Shown here in pieces: positions 37,094 through 48,252 of a stretch of 64,000 bases of DNA (position 1 is the stretch's first letter; every line of letters begins with the position of its first letter). Source of the DNA: Marisa cornuarietis (Eukaryota > Mollusca > Gastropoda > Architaenioglossa > Ampullariidae); the NCBI GenBank assembly GCA_004794655.1, contig SMMW01000001.1:744001-808000 (forward strand). Reading direction: 5' to 3'. The position numbers and the translations under genes are program-made. The notes beneath the pieces were generated by a model. It worked only from the letters and a program-made list of their open reading frames with translations, ran no database searches and was not told where the DNA came from.

Positions 37094-40000
37094 ATCATCA
37101 ATCATCAATCATCATCATCATCATCATCATCTGTCGGTCCACAAAAAATCAAAGAAACAGAAAGCGCTCGTTGTATGATATCAATTATTCTTCCAATTAT
37201 GATTTATTCTTCTTTCAGTTTCTACAGGCGAGAGCTTGCTTTTAATTGTTGCGGCGCAAGTTATGTCGGAACTTACCTTTCTGCTTCATCCACACTCCTA
37301 AGGCCGATGTAGACAATATCCTTCGCTGAAACACTGCAGGCGATTGAAGGAAACAAATCATAAAAATAAATAAATTAAAGAAAATTAAAGCAAAGGTATG
37401 AATGTTGTATTTTAAATGGAGGTGAAGCGAAAGAAGAGAGAGCATCCAGGATCGTTTCCGCTGCAACCAGGGAAATGATTAATGAGCATGAAGAAAACTG
37501 TCAAATTTTTTTCTTTGAGGATATCCGAACATCAGTTTAAACAAATTGTAAAAATTAGTTGAATTTTATGAATTTTACAATCAAATCTTTTTGCCGAGCT
37601 CTGCCTTGTTTATTCTTCCTTATATATTAATGAAAATCATTTGTTTCTTCTGATCGAGTCATCCATAGTGGTGTCGAAGATACTGTAGCACTTTAAATTA
37701 GAGAAGGACGAATTTTAAACTCTAGCGTCACCTGCCTTTTAATTTTGTTAAGACTTTTCTGTTAGTCAGACGACCATAATATGCCACTCGACATTTTACC
37801 GGGAAGATAAAGAAAATAAGACCTACCACACTGCATTATTATTATTATTATTGAAGGTTTAATGAGAGTGACATTTATTTGATTCTGATGAAAAAATAAT
37901 TAATGTTCACGTCTATGATTCTGCAAAGCATTGTAATGACTGTCTCTGGTCAGTTTGTTGTAGCCGTAGAAAGAGAGGGAGAGAGAAAGAGGATATAAAA
38001 GACAGTAGAGAGAGATAAGGAAGAGCCAGAAGCTTAAGATTCAATAATGAAATGTAGACAAACGTGTATTTTTCTCAAGAGAGAGAGAGAGAGAGCAGGG
38101 GGATAAAGACACACAGAGAAAGGCGGAGACAGCAAGATATTGGGAAATGACAAGAGAAACGAGGGAGAGCGACCGAGAGAGAGATAAAGAGCCACAATCT
38201 CAAGGAGCTAACAGCAAAGAGAGTGGAAGGAACAGGAGGTCACCATGGCTGAAGCCATTCGAAGCCCGGAAGCTGTGAGGTGTATGGCCGCATGTCCTTG
38301 AGGATGAAGGAGACGGGCATGCCGTGCAGGTTGCCGGAAGTGGTTGACGCGGGGGTGTTGACGTCGGCGTGCGCGTCCACCCACACCACCACCACGTTAG
38401 GCTTGGTCCGTGCGTGCCCGACGATGGAGCCAATGGCGGTAGAGTGGTCGCCTCCTAGCACCAGCGCAGTCTGCTTGTTCTTGGTGATATTCGCCACCAC
38501 GTTGGCGATCTGGGAGAGAAGGTTCGGATGAGGAGCTACATGACTCTCACCATATCAACACTAAAAGCAACACAAACTGTTAAAAGTTTAAACTGAATTT
38601 ACATTATTTTTGATAAAAAGTTGTACAAGCATGAGTTCGAAATCTACCCAGAGAGAATGCTCAAGTTTGTCATTGCTCAGGTGGTATTGAGTCTCTTCTA
38701 AGCTCAGAAAACGATGTTTTCGAATATTTTTTTTAAGATTTAGATTATGGGAGTAATTTTCCACTACGCCGCTAACATTTGGGTGTAAAGGCTAACAGCT
38801 TCAATAACTTACACGTGCATATACCTACCTGACGGTCAAGGCGTGTCCACCGGTACTAGAAAGCTAAAGCCAATATGGTTTTTTCTTTGAAAAGAGAGGG
38901 CCAAAAAACTGACCTTTTGATTAGCAGAACCCACGGTACGTGGGTATTTAACTAGTTCATGCCAAGGAACATCTTTCTCGACATCTTCCAGCTCCAGGTC
39001 ACCGTAGTCAGTCACATCATTATCTGCAGTAAATGCCGGGCAGACACGCAATATTGTATTTGAAAAGGCTAACAGACTTGCCGAGGGTATCGCTAGTATA
39101 TATGAATATATTACCAGAGTATTTCGTTAATTATTAAGCGCGTGTGCAGTACACATTCCTCGGCAGTTAAAGGGAAAGTGTGGGTTCAGATTATTAGCCA
39201 CTGATCAGTTGTCTCTGAGACAAAGGCGTGCAGAAAGATGGGTTGAAAGGTCTTAAAAACTGTCGCAACGGTAAATTTAAAAAAAGGCAAGAGAAAAGTT
39301 AGGTTTTTGTGCTTTCCCGATGGTAAATACTCTAATAACTAGAAAGACGAAAATTGTGGTTCCAAGCTATACGAAGAGAGAACTTCGTGCTGACAGCAAT
39401 GTCAGCAAACTCGACAGTATGCGGTCAACATTTCGTGTGAGGATTTCAGATAAATCACCCGAGTTTGATCTGCTAGTTCCCAATATTACATCGTGGGTAT
39501 GAAAGTCAGTCAAAATGTACAAGCGATACCACGACACAGAAGACAACCGATTCGAACATTTTTGCCAGGCTTGGAGAAAAGTTGTGTTAAAGATGTTTAT
39601 TACAGCTTCAGGCATTGATTCCGAATCTGGCGGAAAGATCCTTCTAAGAGTGAAAATTAGCACTGTTGCAAGATGTACGTTAATTAATATCCACAAAGTT
39701 GTCGAAAGGAACAGACATTTACCATTGATCATTTTATTGATTCCACCATTGGGTTCATATCAAGGGGTATGTCACTGAGATTCAAAAATTGCACTGACTC
39801 GTTAGACATGAAAGATATTTGAAATGTGTAATCTGTGATTCGCAAATGGTCATAATAAATATAATCATCTACAAAGTCATGTGCTTATACAATATATAGT
39901 AAGTGCTAAGGCCTTAACAACGTAAACATTTTCTGTGAAGCACAAAAAGAAAGAACAGCCCAATGACGAACGTGTGTACGTAAACCCATACAAAAGCAAT

Positions 40001-41098
40001 TACATTACATAACGATGAAGGGCACTGTTATAGTGCATTTTGTTTGAAACCAGCACCGCGCAATAGAAAGACGCTATACAGAAACCGTGAAAGCTGCCTA
40101 ATGGTTTCCTCAGATGTATCTCCCATGTCACGTGATACACTGCTTGGATCTGCAGGGTGCACACCTTGCAGCACTGGGACTTGCCCTCTAATGCAGGAAA
40201 CGACTACATGTGCTTTATCCTCTATTTCTAATGTGCACAGAGGACATGCCATGTCTCGTGAGCCCACATCATTTCTGCATCGTAGCTTACGTTATGTGTC
40301 TAAAACATTTCCGTTGGTAGAGGTGTGGTTTGGGCTGGAGATAGCTTTTATGCGATGCGTACATTTCTAAGCTTGAACTGTTTTCCAGCTCAGACTCGGA
40401 GCAAAGCCGGCATGCGTGTGGTGCCGACCCACCAGAACTAATTGGATTTAAGGGACTCGACAAGACACAATCGAGGCCGATCTTAAACACCTTTAAGTAA
40501 GTCTCTCATTGGGCAGCCTGACCACTCTTTGATATTTGCCAAACGCGTTTTTCTTCGCTTCATCGGTATGCTTTGTTTCTTTGTTTTCCTGCTAATTAAA
40601 TTTATTACTTCGACAAGAGAAGACAACTGTGTAAAGCGACTTTGTTAGATTCAGAACTTCTCTTTGATTCCAATAGGCAATAGCTCTATATATCCATGAC
40701 AAGTAAAAGAATGCTGCCTATACCAGCTATGTCCAGAACACACGCATGACCCGCAATACTGGTGTACGCACGGTTCTACGACAACGGCTACATGTTGATT
40801 GGATGTTGCCACAAATACCAGTCTAAACGTAATACTCTATCGTCACATTATTAGCTCCCATTGTAAACAGCGAATAGTATAGACCCCACTGACGTCCAGA
40901 GGTCAGAGGTCAGTGACGTATCGAGGCTATTATTATGAACATCCGCCCCAACAGCTTTCTCTCTCCCTCTCTCTCGAGTTTGAAAGGATCACGTTTTCAA
41001 TTTGTACAAAGGCCTGAATGTACTCACGGCACGAGATCTACTTAACCTAAGGAATCTCTCAAACACATATATATATTCACCAACTCATAAACACTCTT

Positions 41099-41154
<56 letters not shown>

Positions 41155-43033
41155 ATATATATATATATAGGCGGACGCACACAATAAAAGTTCCCATTAT
41201 GATACAGATGGGGTACAGAAGGTTTGTGGAAGACCTACCCAAACTTTGTAGCTTTGAGACTATCTGTCCTTTTCTGAGGTAACTCGGGGCCAGCTCTGTA
41301 CCTTCTCGTGGCTGAAATGAAAATAATTTGTGACGAAGGGAAAAGAATAAACACATCATTCGGTGGACATCCTGGCAACTCAATCGGATTAAAAACAATT
41401 GTACTTTAACGACCATCAGACTTTCCTGTTCGGAACCTTTCACCTGCTGCTTTTCCAGTCAACTAAAAGTTTCTCTTTTCTGCTGCCTTTCACACATATA
41501 TAGTCTGTGCTTTGCTTATTTTTTTTAAGCACACATAAACACATACGCTCGCATATATATATATACACACACACATATGTCCACACGCCCGGAAGCAAAA
41601 CAAAGCACAAATATTCATACGCGTACACGGACAGACAAAAGCATGCTCCCTCACATTCCACGTCACCGTTAATGCCCCCAGTTTTGACTCGTGATTTATA
41701 AATATTGCCAATGATTCTTTATTTATGTCAGGATGCAACTGGACTTTAGGTGGGCCCTCACACGAATCACCCACAGAGTATGCGCTTACCTCTTGGAGAT
41801 GTTCACTCTGCATACAGCTTAACCACATATCATGATAAAGTTTCGCAAAGTTCCTATAGTCCTAATCTATCGTTTAGAAACGACATACAGCTTTGTTTAA
41901 TCACTTTCTCACATGTGCGACCATTAAGAAACTCTTTTATTATCATTCCCTTTTGATGACAGAATTAACGAGGCCATATGTAATTGTTTTGTTTGCGCAC
42001 GTTCGGAGACAATTAAGTTGTTATGAACGTGCAATATCAACTGGTTATTATATATATATATAGATGTATAAAAAAGAACTCCCGTAATGTCTGGTGCACT
42101 CAGTCAGTGTAATAGCTGGAGAAATGGCATGGCGGGTCAACGGGTTCACACACACGTCACCGCTGAATATTGTCAGACATCTCATATCTGGCACACGTGC
42201 GTACTCTCTCGCAGACAGTATTATTTTGTTTCTGTAATAATAATGACTTCTGCGCTAGAGTGGAGTCTAGTGAACAAAAAGTGAACAGGACTGAAAAAGC
42301 ACGTGTCTTTACTAGACTTCTAAGGTGTAGTTAGTACTCTCCTGTCTAAGTCTGCCCTACAGAACCCAGTCTTTATCTACGAGCTGAGAAATTCAACTCC
42401 TAAACATCTTAACCTGTGAAAATATACTACACACCACTGCATTTGCCATTTTGGCCTATTGTTTTTAGTAGAATTGAGTTGCAAGAAAGAAAAAGAAATC
42501 TGTCTTAAATATCATTTTCTGCGAACGATTATAGCAGTGTTCAACATTTCATAAAGCACCAGACCAAACGATGCAAATGATGCATGAAGAATGATGACAA
42601 AGTGACAATTTGTCGAAAGTATTACATCAGTGGATTCGCACTGCTTAGCTTCCCAGGGTTTGTTAGCTGTGTTACGATTTTTCAGAGGCATTTCGCAGAC
42701 TACCCTATTAGCAACACAGAGAAGCAAACAAACAACAACAACAACAACAAAATAGAACCTATGTAATCTGTTCTATGATTGGAAGAATAATGTGGTAGGA
42801 GCATTTTATTATCAGTACAGTATTTGTTAAACGCCACGAGCTTGCTTATTGGGAGTGGATATGACGCTGTATAAGTTTACTTGTATTATTATTATTACTA
42901 CTATTATTTCTTTACATATCCGTTATAACCTAGTCTACCAGTATAAGTCCCATGTTTTTACCTGTCCTCTGCAGAAGGGAATCCCAAGAACACCAACATG
43001 AAGGCGTGGCATCTTTATCTCCGCTTTGTCCAT
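35493..43033 (-). CDS. Arginase, copy A
   Basis: Manganese enzyme that hydrolyses L-arginine to ornithine and urea. Exons: 42962-43033, 41239-41311, 38914-39023, 38244-38509, 37277-37333, 36926-37030, 36362-36438, 36105-36164, 35493-35665. Phases agree, giving 330 residues, close to the usual 320-350. Metal and substrate residues are in place: GGDHS (His107), [11 protein letters not shown] (Asp130, His132, Asp134), SGNLHG (His147), SFDVDALDP (Asp238, Asp240) and ELNP (Glu283). The start at 43033 has a strong context (ACAATGG). A 'ttacccag' acceptor 14 bases upstream suggests a separate 5' UTR exon, and no signal or transit peptide is evident from this start. GC-richer sequence at 44000-44370 is a candidate first exon or promoter. 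All introns are GT-AG. It could be ARG1- or ARG2-like; the sequence alone does not decide. Confidence 0.94.
36583..36610. repeat. GT/GA microsatellite, unit A
   Basis: Short (GT)n(GA)n tract in the intron between exons 6 and 7 of arginase A. The corresponding tract in unit B (48166-48253) is about three times longer. Confidence 0.85.
37053..37130. repeat. ATC trinucleotide microsatellite
   Basis: ATC/TCA repeats in the short intron between exons 5 and 6 of arginase A. A shorter version is at about 48538-48562 in unit B. Confidence 0.9.
39115..39560 (+). mobile_element. Relic of a THAP-domain repeat family, in arginase A intron
   Basis: This stretch starts with 'cgttaattattaagcgcgtg' and a 'gcagtacaca' block shared with 52250-52345 and 53486-53600. 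It continues into a frame-broken region aligning with the THAP-like coding stretch at 53690-53860 ('aagagagaactt', 'tatgcggtc', 'acatttcgtgtgaggatttc'). It lies opposite to arginase and contains stops. Confidence 0.5.
40028..40267 (-). mobile_element. LINE ORF2 C-terminal zinc-knuckle fragment
   Basis: The minus strand encodes [20 protein letters not shown] then SC, and [20 protein letters not shown]. This is a CxxC...HxxxxC arrangement typical of the end of LINE reverse-transcriptase proteins. It is isolated and truncated, in an intron of arginase A. Confidence 0.55.
41102..41170. repeat. CA and TA microsatellite
   Basis: (CA)n followed by (TA)n in the first intron of arginase A, about 70 bases from exon 2. 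Unit B has no comparable tract at the matching place. Confidence 0.9.
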
Positions 43034-43099
43034 TGTCTTTTCCCAACCTGGGTAAACAGGAAAGAGATCTCAAGTCAGTAAGAGCGAAACACTTACCTT

Positions 43100-44480
43100 A
43101 CACCGTGTTCTGGTAATAAAAATTTTCTTGCTGTGACATTGCTATTTCTCTAGCTGCAAATGCCTTAGAAGCATACACAGTTTTTTTATAACTGGCTTCG
43201 TTACGTGATGACGACAGGGTAAGGCAAAAACCTGGGGTTTCAAGAATATTTTCTTGTAACATATTTTATCCTCGAACTGTCGAGAAATGGAAAACAGTAA
43301 AACGTGCATTTTTTATTCTCTAGCCAGTTTACACGACTTGTATAGAAACATTTTCGGCCCATTCAATTTTTTTTTTTCTAAAACATGTAAGAAAATTCCA
43401 GTTCCTTTTTTCCCCAACGTCTATAAATATTACAAAATAATTATACGTATTACTTAAATCTAATATATATATATATACAAAACCCCAGATGTGAACCAAC
43501 AGACATATCTGTCGTCATTTTGAAAAACGCCTTCTCGGTGCAGGTCGGATCTTACATCAGAACGCATAGAGCATCAGGGATGCTTCAGTCACACTGTTTA
43601 TGCTTCCTCCTATCTGATTTTAACACAACACTGCTTAATTACGAATAAATAAAATAAAATAAAACGGAATGATAAATTTTCTTCCATGCTTTTCCTTCCC
43701 TATGCTACCTGTAGTAACTATGAACACTTACCCTGTGGTACATATAGTAGGTATGAACACTTACTCTGTGCTATATATTGTAGCTATGAACACTTACCCT
43801 AAAAAAAAGTGCTTGTCTTTGTTACTCTGTCTCTCTCTCTCTCTTGCCGCGTGAGACACAAACAGTAACTGTCGAACAAAGTTGCGCTCGTTTTTAACAT
43901 GTTTTGCCGTGCTATGCTGACGTAATAACAGATGAAAAATACTTACGCGAATACGCAAGAGGATAGAAGGGGTCACCATGTACTCTTGAGTGTTACCAAG
44001 TGACTTGCCCTTTGTTTCTTTTTCTGGACAGCCGCCCAGTTTCCAACGACGTAGTAATTCGCACTGCACCGATAATTTCGCTCGCAACGAGGGTTAAAGG
44101 GGATATCGAAACTGCACCTGCTGTTTGCGCATTTGAAAGATCAGAGGTCAATAATGGTGTAGTCAAGCAATTGGACCAGCAAGCTTTGCTGGCGATATCC
44201 CGGGAGTGGTAAGGATGTGGGTGGGTGGGAGTTGTTCGCGGGAAACCTTTCCACGACTCCTTCCTGAACGATGCTTTAGCGGGCCACATCCGGGACAATG
44301 GCTGTCGCGACTCGTCCAGTAACTCTTCCGCCTGCGTGTGACAGGGCCTTTAACATTGACAGTTCGCAATTGTTATCGAGAGATGCTGCTTCCACCAAAA
44401 TACTTAATGATGATGCAGAAACCCTATACTAGATGTTCCTAGTTTTGAAGAATGATGACACTGTACTTTATTTTGAATCT
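43100..44480 (-). promoter_or_regulatory. Putative arginase A promoter / 5' UTR region, absent from unit B
   Basis: Sequence between the first arginase A coding exon and the next block shared with unit B (44480 onward matches about 56630 onward). Positions 44000-44370 are GC-richer, with CpGs on a low-GC background and open frames on both strands, as often seen around an animal promoter. No spliced coding exon in the right phase was found. In unit B this whole block is replaced by about 200 bases containing a CA microsatellite. Confidence 0.35.
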
Positions 44481-44760
44481 GAAAATAAATTACAGGAAGC
44501 GCTCAATATTATGTCAACATAATGCGCCCTGGCATTTGTCTGTTAATGCGAAGAAAACTTAATTTTAAAAAATTTCTAGTTACTAAAATTACTGTCTTTT
44601 CAAACGTGAAAATACGTAAACTATCTGTTTTCAGGTTTAATAGGTAAATGAGGAAGAAGTGTCCAGTTCAGACAGCGGATTTGCAAAATAACAAGATCAT
44701 AACATCACTGTAATAAACGTAAAGCCTGTGATAGTGGACACGAATTCCACTTCATTCTAG

Positions 44761-45898
44761 TCTGTGATTCAAGACTGAAAGAAAAACCTTAATTCCTAAG
44801 TATTCTTTTTAAAATCCTAATGCAGTTGCATTAAACAGCCCCTACTGCTCCACAGAAAAGAATATACTTAGAAAACTTATCCACGTTATTAAAATTATTT
44901 GTGATAGTCTTGATAAGTAATATCACTTGTTTAAGACATGTTAATGCTGTACTCATATTATTAACACCATTGCCATTCTTATCTTTAGCATCGCTATTAT
45001 GCTTTCAATTTTTTGTTATAACACAGTCTTATATTCACTTTTATTTAAGCTCTGTATATATTTATTCAAGCTCTATATGAGGAAATTGAACTTCGTTTTT
45101 GTATATAATGTCAATATCTGTGTACCCGTCAAGGAGAGAATTAATAAAATGTCTAAAATGTACTTGACACTAATCTTTGATAATAATAACATGATGACGA
45201 TATTAAACATAAATCGGATGATAAAAACAGCATGCCGTACGGTCTAAACAGACCAGTTTTCTTTGAATTTTCTTAACAGTATGAGTGAGGGACGTGTCAG
45301 TGATTTATATTAAGTATTCTATTTAGAGAATGTTCATACTGTTCCCCAGATAAACATAAAAATGAAGCATCTGAAAAACTAATCATATCATTATGTCTGC
45401 AGCTAAAATGTCTAACATAGTAATACCTATCAATATAAGAAGAAGCCTAACAAAGCTGCTAAGAAGCATCGTCTTCCCTGGTTTGACTATAAATGTCGGC
45501 AGAAGCCTGAAGAGTAGGGAATGAATTTCAGTTGTATGCGAGCTCACCCTTATTAACTGTTTAGCGCAAAGCGCTTCTTCCAGGCAATTATGTACGCAAC
45601 CCTATAATACATTTAAGGTTTATCAGCTAATGAATATAAAAGCAAACAGTTAACTTATTAATTTAAGCAAATTTATTCAAATTAAACAGTCACTCTTGCA
45701 ACTGGATTCTCATTTGTGTTTTAATAAGATGCAAATGTCGTGCTTATTTGACTGATTGTTAATTTTGTAGCTAACAAAAGTGATGTACATAATATGTTTG
45801 TTATCATGTGACGTATTTCCGGCTTATACATTATTATTGCTTGTATCATGGCTACAAATGCTCCTCTGGGCTTATAGCCGAATAAAGAAAAGAAAAAG
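44761..45898. other. Spacer between the two arginase units
   Basis: A+T-rich sequence between the right edge of unit A and the left edge of unit B. No coding exon, RNA gene or transposon signature was recognised. Confidence 0.4.
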
Positions 45899-47094
45899 TG
45901 GTCATCTGGCATTTTGACAGCTGGAGAGGTGTCTTTGTCAGAAAGACAAGGAGCTGAGAGAAAGTGATAGGTTAATGTAGTGAATAATGTAGTAATGGCA
46001 GAGAGGAACACACGGACAGAGTAATGATAGCTGATACAATAATGGTTAACAGTGTGTTGATGATATACATGATGTGTGAAAATATTTTGGCCGACACTTG
46101 ATACGTCAAAGCATATTGGTATCCAAGAAATGAATGGCCACTGGGAAGCAGGTAGTTAGTAGAACGGCGCACTACACCTTCCGAGAGCCGTTGCCTGGTA
46201 ACTGAAGTCGGTACAAAATGCGACGTGTTTGTTAAAAGGCAAATTTTGAGGGACAGTAGACTTTTGAAAGGGAGCAGAACATTTTGCGAGAACATAAGAT
46301 AACTTTCACCCAGGTAAAACAGCGAGAGAAGGATATCAGACCTGTATGCTCAGAGGAGTGTCCATTTTCTTGCAGTGTGCTCATTAACCATGAAACTGAT
46401 GGTCTGATATCAAGGATGAAGCAGTAAGTCCTTGAGTACATAAAAGGCACAACTTCAACATTAAGCAACAGTTTATTTAAAAAAAAAACCTGAATGTAAA
46501 AGGCGCGTGAGATTCACGAGTAATGTTTTGTATCAAGGAAACAAGCTTACAACTCTACACTTGCAATAGATAGACACAGTCTCTAGTTTATACAATTTCC
46601 TTCAACAAAAAAATGCGATCCAAGATAAATGTAGTTTGCTGCGCATAAAGTTCATCATGATGAAGAGCGAGATAATACACCGAACTGAGGCAAGGCGAAT
46701 AACAACATTTAAAGTTTTGTGCATACAAGAAATGTTAACATCGAAACCTACCCCTCCATTTGATATATATATATATATAAGGTGGAAGCACATAAAACTT
46801 CCGTGAACACTCGGAAGGTAACCTCGTCTAGCTAATGATAATACAACTTTCAAAGTGCAGAATGTAAGATATCTTAGATGGACTAAAAAAGAAAAAGATT
46901 AAGTGAGACCGCGGAAGATAACTCCTGAGTAGCAAACAAAGCATCTGCATAGTAAGTCTCGGGTAAATGTTCTGCCACAGGCGTCTGGAGCAGCGTCCGC
47001 TGGATTTTTCAGAGAGAGAGAGAGACTGGGACAGCAACTCTTTTCTCTGAAGCCTTGTAGTTGGACCTGTGAGTATAGCGATGGGTGCGTTGGT

Positions 47095-48164
47095 CTAGGC
47101 GGAGGGTGGGACTTGGGGTGGCAGGTGGGCCCTCCTGATGTTCCCCTCCCTGCGCTTGCCGAAGAAATGCGTCACCACCTCGATCGCTGTCTCCACAGTG
47201 AGCTCCCTTTGCTGCTGGGTGCCCAGGGCAGGGTTCAACTCCACCACGTCCAGCACCGACAGGCGGCCTGAAGAGAAGTCAGTGAGTATTTTTTTGTTGA
47301 ATATAACATCGTGACCTAGTCGTTAATGTTAATGCTGCGTGGGACTAACTTTTAGATCTAAGACAGGTTAATGAGCGTGTAGCAACCTTTAAAAAAATGA
47401 GTGAAACGGACCGATCGGGCGAGGCAGTTGAATTCCACAGATATTGCGACTTTACCTGGCATTCCGTCTCAGGTAAGTGTTAAAGTAGAAGAGAGATTAT
47501 AGGTAGATGGCGAGATAGAAGTGGTAAAGAGAGAGTAACTATGGTTACAAATATAGGTCCGTAAATGAAGGTCCGTGGGTGCAATCACCCCATGACCGCA
47601 ATTGCAAGTTATCGTATGTAGAACTGGTGAATATATCTGTGTCTTTTCGTAAAAAGCATCACAAAATCCTTACTTTCGTTGCGAGAGGAAAAACTAACCT
47701 GTTCGGGATATTTCTTCAGCAATAAACAGGCCTTCCCGTCGTGACAAACCTCCAGCAACTGAAAGAACACGCACACTTGTTTATCCTACATTCGCTAATT
47801 TAATTGTATTTGTTTCCATGATTCATGCTGGCCCTAGCTAGTACAATCTCTAATTAAATAAGCTGCTTCGTTATGCCTAACTGTAGATAACTAAATTTTG
47901 CTGAAAGTTTTATAGATTTAGACACGAGAATCCCACGTGTTTACCTGGCGTGCCTGTTGAAGGTGTACACTCAGGATCCAAGGCATCAACATCAAAGCTT
48001 ACGTGGATTGGTCGTACGCCACTGGATAAACAGGAAAGTCATTAGTGCCTGCGATCATCGCAAATAAACATAAATATGGTCATTGTTTCAGATGAGTGCT
48101 AATAACCTTGGCCATTGTTGTATCTGTTCAGGATCATTGCAGATTTGGCGACATGATGAATGCA

Positions 48165-48252
<88 letters not shown>

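Larger units (their letters stand above)
33686..44760. repeat. Segmental duplication unit A (arginase copy A)
   Basis: A direct-orientation duplication shared with 45900-58560. The left edge begins at 'gtcatctggcactttgacac' and matches 45900 onward ('gtcatctggcattttgacag'). The right edge has 'gatagtggacacgaattcca' near 44738, matching 'gatagtggagacgaattcca' near 58533. Non-coding similarity is interrupted by copy-specific insertions and deletions. Edges are approximate. Confidence 0.8.

Noticed and set aside
43993..44369. Overlapping open frames on both strands as a coding exon of arginase A
   Set aside because: No frame ends in a donor of the phase required by exon 1, and the ATG at 43033 has a strong context; treated as promoter or 5' UTR.
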